From Nostoc sp. TCL240-02 (lineage in GTDB: Bacteria > Cyanobacteriota > Cyanobacteriia > Cyanobacteriales > Nostocaceae): 64,000 nt of DNA. This document shows positions 1 to 7,454 of the stretch, piece by piece. The translations under genes and the position numbers were made by a program. The DNA lies in assembly GCF_013343235.1 (NCBI RefSeq), contig NZ_CP040094.1, positions 6,319,001-6,383,000 on the forward strand, in the 5' to 3' direction. The number at the start of each line of letters is the position of its first letter. Position 1 is the stretch's first letter. The notes under the pieces were generated by a model. It had not been told where the DNA came from. It searched no databases and saw only the letters and a program-made list of their open reading frames with translations.

Positions 1-388
1 GTAATGCTGTACCTTCCCGACCGGCTGAACCTCCAAATAAATGTGTCAGGTCTGTTCCTAGCAAAACCAGAGGAGCCATACGAAAGGGAATAACACTTTT
101 GGGGTTATGGATTTCTTCAAGTAAAAGGTTATTTCCAGCTTCTACAGTCCGACCGAATTGATGATAAATCCAACCACTTAAGAAGCCACCAAGGGGAAGT
201 AATATGATAATCCAGCGATGGGATTCTCGCCAATCGGTTGCCCATTCTAATGATGCTAAAAGAGCCGCAGAAGCCGTTCCAGCAAGAATGCCAACTACAA
301 CAGAAATAGGCAACCACTTAATTATGTGTGGTAATGCAATAAACGGTTCAAATTGACGAAACAGTCTCGTGAATACACTGGCGAACAT
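1..388 (-). CDS. CLC-type fluoride/proton antiporter, 3' end outside window
   Basis: I translated this by hand from an ATG at 388; it stays open to the window edge (about 129 codons). The product begins MFASVFTRLFRQFEPF and has a hydrophobic segment near residues 23-45 and another near 58-72. It carries the CLC pore signatures GNNLL and GGSAGREGT. In known CLC proteins the GNN form replaces the usual GSGIP chloride site and marks the fluoride-selective CLC-F branch, which exports fluoride across the inner membrane in exchange for protons. A fluoride riboswitch lies directly upstream on the same strand (490-558), which fixes the role well. The start is supported by AAGGAG seven bases before the ATG. 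Only the N-terminal third is visible. Confidence 0.9.
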   Translation of the reverse strand, partial: MFASVFTRLFRQFEPFIALPHIIKWLPISVVVGILAGTASAALLASLEWATDWRESHRWIIILLPLGGFLSGWIYHQFGRTVEAGNNLLLEEIHNPKSVIPFRMAPLVLLGTDLTHLFGGSAGREGTAL

Positions 389-393
389 TCCAT

Positions 394-441
394 GACTCCT
401 TGAGATGCCATTTGTAGACTTACACTTTCTACAGGGGAGTC
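394..441 (-). promoter_or_regulatory. Probable expression platform hairpin hiding the CLC-F ribosome binding site
   Basis: On the minus strand GACTCC (441-436) is complementary to GGAGTC (399-394), which contains the Shine-Dalgarno of the CLC-F gene. Nested inside is TGTAGA (433-428) pairing with TCTACA (418-413). This two-layer hairpin could block translation in the absence of fluoride. No U-tract terminator is visible, so translational control is the better reading. Confidence 0.55.
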
Positions 442-489
442 AGGTGATGTCTTTAACCAAGCCCTACTCTCCCGCAGCTAGCGAAGAAA

Positions 490-558
490 GTAGGAGCCAT
501 TAGCCTTTCAGTGATGATTTTTCGGACTGAAAAGGCGGTTTGGGCGAGCTCCATCGCC
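490..558 (-). promoter_or_regulatory. Fluoride riboswitch (crcB motif)
   Basis: On the minus strand the conserved blocks come in the right order: GGCGATGG, then GCTCGCCCAAACCGCC, a variable hairpin, then GGCTAATGGCTCCTAC. These match the crcB-motif consensus (GGxGATGG, CGCC-AAAC-GCC, GGCTGATGGCxxCTAC), including both stems and the pseudoknot partners. It sits between the MFS stop codon and the CLC-F gene, so it should control only CLC-F. Fluoride binding is expected to switch expression on. Confidence 0.93.
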
Positions 559-594
559 ATTGATTTAAGGATACCATTTTTGCTTTTAATGGAA

Positions 595-1782
595 TTAATA
601 TTTGTTTCTTTGAGAAACTAATAATAATACAGCTGCCAACGCAAACAAGCTCCCAGCAATAAATGTCATTTCTGCTCCCAGTGTTTGCCACAAGCCACCA
701 GCTAGCAAACTGGCAGGTAAAAGCGCTAATCCTACAGCCAAGTTGAGGAATCCAAAAGCTGTGCCGCGCAGATTTGCAGGTATACTATCTGCCACTAGCG
801 CTAACAGCAATCCTTGGCTCATGCCTAGATGTAGGCCATAAAGAGCAAACAATCCCCAGCCTTGCCAAGGTGTCTGCACGAAAGCGAAACCCAGATACAC
901 TAAGGCGTATAGGAAAAATCCGCCTACCAGTAGCCCAAATTTGCCCACGCGATCAGAAAGTATTCCTAATGGGTAGGCGCTGAATGAGTAGGCGATGTTC
1001 ATCACCACTAATGTCAATGGGATGAGTGAGGCAGAAATCCCTATTTGCTCGGCTCGCAGCAACAAAAAGGCATCACTAGAGTTTCCTAAATTGAATAGCA
1101 GCGCCACTGCTACAAGTACCCAATATTTTTGGCCCAAACTGCGTAAAGCTTCCCTTTGCAGAGGATTGCTTCGGCTGACTTGAGTTTGCTTTGCTCTCGG
1201 TTCGCGCACTCCTACCGTTAATAAAGCTACCGCGAAGAATCCAGGGATGAGTGCTAGCCAAAAAACGAGGCGGAAGTTATTTTTGGAAGCAGTCATTAAG
1301 GTAAATGCTGCTAAAGGCCCCAAAAATGCTCCGATAGTATCGAGAGATTGACGCAATCCGTAAGCTGCACCGCGTACCTCTGGATTAGTAGAATCGGCAA
1401 CCAAGGCATCACGGGGTGCTACCCGAATCCCTTTGCCAATGCGATCGCCAAATCGAGCTATTAACACCCCACTTGAACTGGTAGCTACAGCAAATAGTGG
1501 TTTAACAAAGGTAGATAACCCATATCCAAACACCGCTAATCCCTTGCGATGTCCCAGGTAATCACTCAACGCTCCCGAAAAGATTTTTAAAACTGAAGCT
1601 GTTGCTTCTGCAATGCCTTCGATGATGCCTACAGTCAAAACATTCGCCCCTAAAACTGATACCAAAAATAAGGGCAATACAGAATGAATCATCTCAGTGC
1701 TAATATCTGTCAGCAGACTGACAAATCCCAATACCCAAACAGTGCGGGGAATTGTCTGGAAAAATTTGTTTTGTAGTTGCAT
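595..1782 (-). CDS. MFS transporter
   Basis: A 395-aa protein with about twelve hydrophobic helices, typical for a major facilitator. The loop after helix 2 carries SDYLGHRKG, resembling the MFS motif A, and helix 4/5 carries ARFGDRIGKGIRVAPRDALVADS, a pattern common in this bacterial subfamily. The substrate cannot be read from the sequence. It is an inner-membrane exporter or importer. It follows a small ORF (1810-2004) by 27 bases on the same strand and is divergent from a ChrB-like gene, so a metal or oxyanion efflux role is possible but inferred. The downstream riboswitch starts after its stop codon and should not affect it. Confidence 0.85.
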   Translation of the reverse strand: MQLQNKFFQTIPRTVWVLGFVSLLTDISTEMIHSVLPLFLVSVLGANVLTVGIIEGIAEATASVLKIFSGALSDYLGHRKGLAVFGYGLSTFVKPLFAVATSSSGVLIARFGDRIGKGIRVAPRDALVADSTNPEVRGAAYGLRQSLDTIGAFLGPLAAFTLMTASKNNFRLVFWLALIPGFFAVALLTVGVREPRAKQTQVSRSNPLQREALRSLGQKYWVLVAVALLFNLGNSSDAFLLLRAEQIGISASLIPLTLVVMNIAYSFSAYPLGILSDRVGKFGLLVGGFFLYALVYLGFAFVQTPWQGWGLFALYGLHLGMSQGLLLALVADSIPANLRGTAFGFLNLAVGLALLPASLLAGGLWQTLGAEMTFIAGSLFALAAVLLLVSQRNKY

Positions 1783-1809
1783 ATTTCCTGTTTACCTAAC
1801 TGGCATTTA

Positions 1810-2004
1810 CTACATCAACTCTGTAATTCTTGAGAACCAATAGGTGATTTCTGGATCGCTGAAAGTAGTCAACCTAGCAATTTCTTTGGCAAGTTGGTAG
1901 GCTTTCTCGCCTTTATGATGTTGAGCCAAACCAGCATGATTCAGCAGAACATCCTTCAAATCCCCCGAATATGTGGGTATGTGACAATTCCGCCGAAGCT
2001 CCAT
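1810..2004 (-). CDS. Small conserved-looking hypothetical protein, possibly a 5'-damaged gene
   Basis: A 64-aa ORF that I do not recognise; it has no membrane segment or known motif. It is the first ORF of the unit that continues into the MFS gene. In the same frame, coding-like sequence continues upstream through a single TGA (2025-2023) to an ATG at 2058 that begins MSLNHKVGSID. The original gene may therefore have started at 2058 and been cut by a nonsense change, with translation restarting at 2004. Equally, 2004 may be the normal start. Confidence 0.4.
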   Translation of the reverse strand: MELRRNCHIPTYSGDLKDVLLNHAGLAQHHKGEKAYQLAKEIARLTTFSDPEITYWFSRITELM

Positions 2005-2071
2005 ACTACGGATAATGGGACTTCAATCAATGCTTCCAACTTTATGATTCAGACTCATAATTTTTCTGAAA

Positions 2072-2132
2072 TGTAACAGGTGTTTCATCATTAGACTAGC
2101 AATACAATAAATTTAATGCAACACCTGTTACA
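2072..2132. promoter_or_regulatory. Two-dyad operator between divergent ChrB-like and MFS units
   Basis: TGTAACAGGTGTT (2072-2084) and its exact reverse complement (2120-2132) are separated by 35 bases. Each arm is itself an imperfect 16-bp palindrome of form TGnAACA-N2-TGTTnCA (2072-2087 and 2117-2132). The right dyad ends eight bases before the ChrB-like ATG, so a bound repressor would block both directions. Spacing and symmetry fit a dimeric regulator bound twice. Confidence 0.6.
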
Positions 2133-2140
2133 ATCTATCT

Positions 2141-2683
2141 ATGGATAGAAAGTGTTGGAACTTATTAGTGTACAAAGTACCCGCACAGCCTTCGACGCAA
2201 CGGGTGTATGTTTGGCGTAAACTCAAGGGCTGGGGCGCACTTTACCTACAGCAGTCGGTGTGCGTGCTACCGCATAGAGAAGACTTGCAACAATATTTGG
2301 CAGAATTGAAAGCAGACATTACAGCAGGTGGTGGCGAGGCAGATTTATTCACTATTTGGATTGATCAGCCTGAGCAAAACGCTATGTTGGTAAATCGTTT
2401 TCAACAGCAGGCAGATCAAGAATATCAAGAGTTTTTGGGGCAATGTCGGGATTTGCATAGCGAATTGAGCGAGGAACGGAAAATAGGTAATCTCACCTTC
2501 GCAGAATTAGAAGAGAATGAGGCGGAACTAAATAAACTGCGTTCTTGGTTGCCTAAAATCCGCGATCGCGATTTGTTTGATGCACAAGGATACTCCCAAG
2601 CCATTGAAGCTTTGAAGGCGTGTGAATTAGATTTTCAGCTTTTTAGCGAACAGGTGTATGAAGCAGAAGGTATAGGCTCATAA
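2141..2683 (+). CDS. ChrB-like protein (chromate resistance ChrB N-terminal domain)
   Basis: A 180-aa protein whose whole length resembles the ChrB N-terminal domain: the opening WNLLVYKVPAQPSTQRVYVWRKLKGWGA pattern (quoted only in part: PAQPSTQRVYVWRKLKG), the block LYLQQSVCVLPH, and a helical, acidic C-terminal half. ChrB proteins are tied to chromate resistance and can act as regulators of chr operons. Here the second ChrB domain is absent, so it is the short single-domain form. It diverges from the small ORF/MFS unit across a two-dyad operator, which suggests it either regulates or is co-regulated with the transporter. The start lies only eight bases after the operator and no clear Shine-Dalgarno is visible. 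Confidence 0.75.
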   Translation: MDRKCWNLLVYKVPAQPSTQRVYVWRKLKGWGALYLQQSVCVLPHREDLQQYLAELKADITAGGGEADLFTIWIDQPEQNAMLVNRFQQQADQEYQEFLGQCRDLHSELSEERKIGNLTFAELEENEAELNKLRSWLPKIRDRDLFDAQGYSQAIEALKACELDFQLFSEQVYEAEGIGS

Positions 2684-2982
2684 CCTGTATAACTGTCTGC
2701 ATTTAAACTAATAGCGATCACACTTGCAATTTCTGCCTGGATAAACAATTTCCTCCTACAGATAGATATCTTTTTATTATCTATAAACCTGAGTTTTCTT
2801 ACCAAGAGAGCAAGTGTCAAAAACAACTAAATTAGTGTTGATAAAAGTTAAGTAGGAAAACCGTACTTCTCTGATAGGTTTTCTGTACCATATATCTAAG
2901 TTGAGCTAGATACAATCAAAATATGGCTTAAGTAATGCTGTTTTCTAGAAAATTTATACAGCATTAGCAGGAGAGCGGAAAC

Positions 2983-3852
2983 ATGATAAATCAATTGAAA
3001 ACGGCTGCAATGCTCGCTGCATTAAGTGGGCTTTTGATAGCAATTAGTTACTGGGTAATTGGCGGTACTAGTGGTTTGATAATTGGAATTGGCTTGGCAG
3101 CAGCAACAAACCTGTTGTCTTGGTATCAATCAGATAAGATTGCTCTGGCAGTGTACCAGGCCCAGCCTGTGAGTGAAAGGGAAGCACCAGGACTTTATCG
3201 GATGGTGCAGAGATTAAGCGATCGCGCTAACATCCCCATGCCTAAAGTTTACATTGTTCCTAGCCAGGGTGCTAACGCCTTTGCTACAGGGCGCGATCCA
3301 GAACACGCGGCTGTAGCTGTTACAGAAGGCATTTTGAATATCTTACCAGACGATGAACTCGAAGGCGTTATCGCCCACGAACTTACGCACATTATTAATC
3401 GTGACACCCTGACACAAGCCGTTGCTGCGACTGTTGCTGGTGCGATCTCATTCCTAGCGCAAATGGTGAGTTATAGCTTATGGTTTGGCGGTGGTTCACG
3501 AGATAACAACAGAGGTGGTAATCCTTTGGGCGTTTTGTTAACAGTAATGCTTGCGCCATTGGCTGCAACGATTATTCAACTAGCAATTTCGCGCACACGA
3601 GAATTTTCTGCTGATGCAGGTTCTGCTAGATTAACTGGTAATCCCCGTGCATTAGCTAGGGCATTACAACGCTTAGAAGCCTCAGCAAAACAGATCCCTT
3701 TAAATGCCAATCCAGCTTTTGAACCGTTATTAATTATCAATTCTATCTCTGGACAGTTTTTAAGTAACTTATTTTCCAGTCACCCTGCTACAGAAGCACG
3801 AGTTGCAGCATTATTGAAATTAGAGCAACAACTGCCAACAAAAGCTTATTAG
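2983..3852 (+). CDS. htpX: Zinc metalloprotease HtpX homologue (M48)
   Basis: A 289-aa inner-membrane protease of the usual HtpX length. Hydrophobic segments lie near residues 7-25 and 27-46, with two more in the 150-205 region. The zinc site HELTH is near residue 130 and the third ligand lies in REFSADAGSARL near 206. HtpX cleaves damaged membrane proteins with its active site on the cytoplasmic side. The start is supported by AGGAG about eight bases before the ATG. The 300-base gap upstream holds only a 7-bp stem (GAAAACC 2856-2862 with GGTTTTC 2877-2883) and no gene. Confidence 0.92.
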   Translation: MINQLKTAAMLAALSGLLIAISYWVIGGTSGLIIGIGLAAATNLLSWYQSDKIALAVYQAQPVSEREAPGLYRMVQRLSDRANIPMPKVYIVPSQGANAFATGRDPEHAAVAVTEGILNILPDDELEGVIAHELTHIINRDTLTQAVAATVAGAISFLAQMVSYSLWFGGGSRDNNRGGNPLGVLLTVMLAPLAATIIQLAISRTREFSADAGSARLTGNPRALARALQRLEASAKQIPLNANPAFEPLLIINSISGQFLSNLFSSHPATEARVAALLKLEQQLPTKAY

Positions 3853-3935
3853 TTAGTCATTAGTCATTTGTCATTAGTCAACAGGGTGGAGTTTTAATCC
3901 GAGAATAAACTTTGCAATTTAAGGATGTTTTAACT

Positions 3936-4364
3936 ATGAATGCTAACAACATCGAATCCTTTGAAAGCACAGTCATTGAATCTACAGAATCCATAGTAAT
4001 TGTAGAAATTAGTTCTCAAACCGACGAACTAGTAGAAACCGAAATGGCTAACGAAAGTGATGAAGTGAAGCGCGAAACCAAAGCGCTGATTGAGGCGCTA
4101 AAAAGACGGGCTCAAGCTGAGGCTGATTCAGCAGGTACTCTCACACGTGAAACCTATTTGAAAGCTGTGCGACAAGCACGAGAATTGGTTGAAGGCAGAA
4201 AACTGATGCAACGCGATCGCTTAGAGGACTCTTGGGCGATAATTCAAGACGAAACTGAGAGAAACTGGTATTTATTGATGAAAGACTTAGTGGACTTCAA
4301 TTTTCGCCTGCAAAAAGCGGCTATTGCTGCTTGGGAAACCTTCAATAATCCTTACTCTCGTTAG
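3936..4364 (+). CDS. Hypothetical helical cyanobacterial protein
   Basis: A 142-aa product counted from the ATG at 3936, chosen because AAGG lies about ten bases upstream; a TTG at 3912 is the only longer alternative. The N-terminal 45 residues are acidic and Ser/Thr/Glu rich (IESTESIVIVEISSQT). The rest is charged and helical, ending in a Trp-rich segment (SWAIIQDETERNWYLLMKD). There is no signal peptide or membrane helix. I do not recognise the family. It stands alone between htpX and an M16 peptidase, all on the plus strand but with gaps that suggest separate units. Confidence 0.7.
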   Translation: MNANNIESFESTVIESTESIVIVEISSQTDELVETEMANESDEVKRETKALIEALKRRAQAEADSAGTLTRETYLKAVRQARELVEGRKLMQRDRLEDSWAIIQDETERNWYLLMKDLVDFNFRLQKAAIAAWETFNNPYSR

Positions 4365-4522
4365 TTTGCTGAACCTCTCCTTGACTTATAAAGTTCAAGT
4401 CTGTCCCTTTCCGACTCGGAGGGGGACAGCTTTTGCGTAGTAAAAGCTGGGAGAGGTCTTTTATATAGATTTTGCATCGCGGATAAGATAAAGAAGTAAC
4501 GTAGCTCTTCACACAAGTAGCA

Positions 4523-5803
4523 ATGACTTCAACCCTGCAAAAATTTAGTCGTCTTCATAGCCCAACCCTGCATCAGTTACCTAATGGTTTGACAATCATC
4601 GCGGAGCAAATGCCAGTTGAAGCTGTAAATCTTAACTTATGGATTAAAGTTGGTTCAGCCGTCGAATCTGATGCCATTAACGGTATGGCTCACTTTTTAG
4701 AACACATGATTTTTAAGGGAACAGAACGACTAGCTAGCGGCGAGTTTGAACGGCGAATTGAAGAACGGGGTGCTGTTACAAATGCCGCAACTAGCCAAGA
4801 CTATACTCATTACTATATAACTACTGCCCCCAAAGATTTTGCCGAACTTGCTCCACTACAAATAGAGGTAGTATCAAATGCTAGTATTCCTGATGATGCT
4901 TTTGAACGGGAGCGATTAGTAGTTTTAGAAGAAATCAGACGTTCAGAGGATAATCCCCAACGGCGGACATTTAGACGGGTAATGGAAACAGCCTATAGTG
5001 AGTTACCTTATCGCCGTGCGGTATTGGGGCCAGAATCGGTAATTTCTCAACTTAAACCCCAGCAGATGCGGGATTTTCATCATGGTTGGTATCAACCCCA
5101 GTCAATTACTGCTGTTGCTGTGGGCAATTTGCCTGTGGAAGAATTAATTGCGATCGTTGCGGAAGGATTTACAAAACTCTCCAGTACAGACGCAATTAAT
5201 CGCGCCTCTCCTCAATCACCATTAAATCCTGAGTCACCATTTACAGAAATTGTCCGTCGAGAATTTACAGATGACAGTCTCCAGCAAGCAAGGCTAGTGA
5301 TGGTTTGGCGGGTTCCAGGAATGGCGCAGTTAGATCGCACCTATGGATTGGATGTTTTAGCAGGAGTTTTGGGACACGGACGGACATCAAGATTGGTGAG
5401 GGATTTACGAGAAGAACGGGGGTTAGTTTCTTCAATTTCTGTGAGCAACATGAGCAATCAGTTGCAAGGGACATTTTATATTTCAGCTAAATGTGCAGTA
5501 GAAAATTTAGCAGAAGTAGAAGATGCGATCGCTAAACATATTCGCACAATCCAAACCGAGTTAGTCACAGAGTCAGAAATTGCCCGTGTACGGCGGCGAG
5601 TAGCAAACAAATTTATTTTTGGCAATGAAACACCAAGCGATCGCACCGGGTTGTATGGTTACTATCATTCCTTGGTGGGAGATTTAGAACCCGCCTTTAA
5701 TTATCCAGAATATATTCAAAGTCAAAATGCAACCGACTTAATGCAAGCAGCCAAAGAGTATCTTTCCCCAGATGCTTATGGTGTGGTTGTCGTTAAGCCC
5801 TAA
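4523..5803 (+). CDS. M16 family zinc peptidase (insulinase/processing-peptidase type)
   Basis: A 426-aa single-unit M16 protein. The inverted zinc motif HFLEH is near residues 57-61 and the distal glutamate lies in VVLEEIRRSEDN near 133. The C-terminal half holds the usual second M16 fold, including a GRTSRLVRDLREERGL segment. Bacterial members degrade small peptides, often as pairs; only one gene is present here, so it is probably a homodimer or partners with a distant gene. No signal peptide is seen, so it is likely cytoplasmic. Catalytic residues look intact. Confidence 0.92.
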   Translation: MTSTLQKFSRLHSPTLHQLPNGLTIIAEQMPVEAVNLNLWIKVGSAVESDAINGMAHFLEHMIFKGTERLASGEFERRIEERGAVTNAATSQDYTHYYITTAPKDFAELAPLQIEVVSNASIPDDAFERERLVVLEEIRRSEDNPQRRTFRRVMETAYSELPYRRAVLGPESVISQLKPQQMRDFHHGWYQPQSITAVAVGNLPVEELIAIVAEGFTKLSSTDAINRASPQSPLNPESPFTEIVRREFTDDSLQQARLVMVWRVPGMAQLDRTYGLDVLAGVLGHGRTSRLVRDLREERGLVSSISVSNMSNQLQGTFYISAKCAVENLAEVEDAIAKHIRTIQTELVTESEIARVRRRVANKFIFGNETPSDRTGLYGYYHSLVGDLEPAFNYPEYIQSQNATDLMQAAKEYLSPDAYGVVVVKP

Positions 5804-5812
5804 AAAAATGGC

Positions 5813-5935
5813 GAATTGGGCATTGGGAATTGGGCATTGGGCATTGGGCATTGGTATTTTTCCCCCTACTCCCTGCTCCCTGCCCCCTGCCCTCTTGCTT
5901 ATTACCCATTCTCCATTCCCCATTCCCAATTTAAT
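5813..5935. repeat. Heptamer tandem repeat region (STRR) able to form a hairpin
   Basis: Units of the type ATTGGGC/ATTGGGA run from 5813 to 5855. Complementary CATTCCC/CATTCTC units run near 5907-5931, so the transcript could fold into a long imperfect hairpin. Such heptamer arrays are typical of Nostocales intergenic DNA. It fills the gap up to the ATG at 5937 and may end the upstream transcript. Confidence 0.75.
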
Positions 5936-5936
5936 C

Positions 5937-6797
5937 ATGTGGACTCAAATCGACAACCATATCAGCCAGGTGACTGGCGAAAAATTTCAGAGTCAGCAAC
6001 GGCGATCGGTTGGTGGCGGATGTATCAACCAAGGTTATGCTGTTTCTAATGGTGACATTACCTACTTCGTCAAGCAAAATCTTGCATCCCAAGCTGCGAT
6101 GTTTGAGGCTGAAGCATTGGGTTTAAAGGAAATGCTAGCAACAGGTAGTATTCGCGTCCCCAAACCTATTTGCTGGGGTGTAGCTGAGAATTCTAGCTAC
6201 ATTGTGCTGGAATGGTTAGAACTTGGTAACGGTAACAGCAATTTATGGGAAGCGATGGGGCGCAAGTTAGCGACAATGCATCAAGCTAGCAGTAGCCAAG
6301 GTTTTGGTTGGAAAATGAACAATACCATTGGTTCAACACCCCAGATCAATACTTGGACAGAGGATTGGATAGAATTTTATATTAAACATCGTTTAAGTTA
6401 TCAATTTCAGTTGGCAAGGCGACGCGGAGGAAGTTTCCCCCAGCAAGAAAAATTATTAGCAGCTATCCCAGAACTATTGGCGCACCAGGTACAACCATCT
6501 TTAGTACATGGCGATTTATGGGGCGGAAATGCCGGGTGTACTGCATCAGGAGAACCCGTGATATTCGATCCAGCAACTTATTTTGGCGATCGCGAAGTTG
6601 ATATTGCTATGACAGAATTATTTGGTGGGTTCCCCGCAGCCTTTTACAAAGGTTATAACGAAGTTTTTCCTTTAGATGCAGGCTATGAGCAGAGAAAAAC
6701 ACTTTATAACCTGTATCACATTCTGAATCACTTCAATTTATTTGGCGGCAGTTATGCTTCCCAAGCGAACCGGATGATTGAGCAGATTTTGCGCTAA
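5937..6797 (+). CDS. Fructosamine/ketosamine-3-kinase family protein
   Basis: A 286-aa cytoplasmic kinase-fold protein counted from the ATG at 5937; a longer in-frame reading starts inside the upstream repeat array and is unlikely. It shows a phosphate loop region GGGCINQGY, the catalytic HGDLWGGN near residue 191, and the metal-binding FDPATYFGDRE near 210, all standard for this aminoglycoside-kinase-like family. Members phosphorylate sugars attached to protein lysines, so the adduct breaks down and the protein is repaired. Key residues are present. No operon partner is visible. Confidence 0.9.
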   Translation: MWTQIDNHISQVTGEKFQSQQRRSVGGGCINQGYAVSNGDITYFVKQNLASQAAMFEAEALGLKEMLATGSIRVPKPICWGVAENSSYIVLEWLELGNGNSNLWEAMGRKLATMHQASSSQGFGWKMNNTIGSTPQINTWTEDWIEFYIKHRLSYQFQLARRRGGSFPQQEKLLAAIPELLAHQVQPSLVHGDLWGGNAGCTASGEPVIFDPATYFGDREVDIAMTELFGGFPAAFYKGYNEVFPLDAGYEQRKTLYNLYHILNHFNLFGGSYASQANRMIEQILR

Positions 6798-6834
6798 CTA
6801 AAGCATTTCATTAATTTGTAGCAAATTAGATTTA

Positions 6835-6969
6835 GTGATGGCTTACATTGTTAATGCGATGGCTTACATTGTTAATGCGATGGCTTGCATTGTTAATGTG
6901 GTGGCTTGCATTGTTAATGTGGTGGCTTGCATTGTTAATGCGATGGCTTGCATTGTTAATGCGGTGGCT
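6835..6969. repeat. 21-bp tandem repeat, six full units plus a partial
   Basis: Units of exactly 21 bases ending in GGCTTGCATTGTTAAT (or GGCTTACATTGTTAAT) repeat from 6835 to 6960, followed by nine bases of a seventh. Variation between units is limited to a few positions (gc/gt, gat/ggt, tac/tgc). An ORF crosses it because 21 is a multiple of three, but it has no ribosome binding site and is not a gene. Confidence 0.95.
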
Positions 6970-7031
6970 GCGCGTCGTAAATTTTAAGCGTGACAACAAA
7001 CAGGAGGGTGGTTGTTACTTAAAAACTGATG

Positions 7032-7352
7032 TTACCTTAAAGTCACAATTTGATTCACCATCACCGCCAATGCCAACATTCCCAAAATCGTCATTAATCC
7101 CGCCGGCATAAACTTGCGTGTTTTAGCCAGTCGAACTGCAAAGACTACCACTAAAACAGCAGTAACTAACACTGCTAAAATCGAACCCCAGGTTTGCCCT
7201 TGGAGTTGAAAGTAAGCAGCGAGTATTAGTAATAAACCGCTAATACTACCACTTAGCAGTGAAACCTTACTTCTAGCTTGAATATAGCCAATAATGCCAC
7301 CAGCGATCGCTAATATGCCGTAGGCAAAAGCAGCAATTATACTTAAATTCAT
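7032..7352 (-). CDS. TMEM14-like small membrane protein
   Basis: A 106-aa product from the ATG at 7352 (MNLSIIAAFAYGILAIAGG). A longer frame starts at 7409 but adds a charged leader that family members lack. Four hydrophobic helices fill nearly the whole length, and the glycine-rich first helix with GIIGYIQARSKVSLLSG matches the TMEM14/UPF0136 family. In plants these are linked to chloroplast fatty-acid export; the bacterial role is not established. Confidence 0.8.
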   Translation of the reverse strand: MNLSIIAAFAYGILAIAGGIIGYIQARSKVSLLSGSISGLLLILAAYFQLQGQTWGSILAVLVTAVLVVVFAVRLAKTRKFMPAGLMTILGMLALAVMVNQIVTLR

Positions 7353-7454
7353 TGTTAATACATTTGTAGATTTTGACTTTACTGCCAAGGTCAGCAGACA
7401 ATTTACCATAGCTAAATAGCTATATCACACAGTTGATTGATGGATAATTAAGCG

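Noticed and set aside
6848..7111. 87-codon ORF over the 21-bp tandem repeat
   Set aside because: It is open only because the unit length is a multiple of three; there is no ribosome binding site, the peptide is a simple MRWLALL repeat, and it overlaps the end of the TMEM14-like gene.
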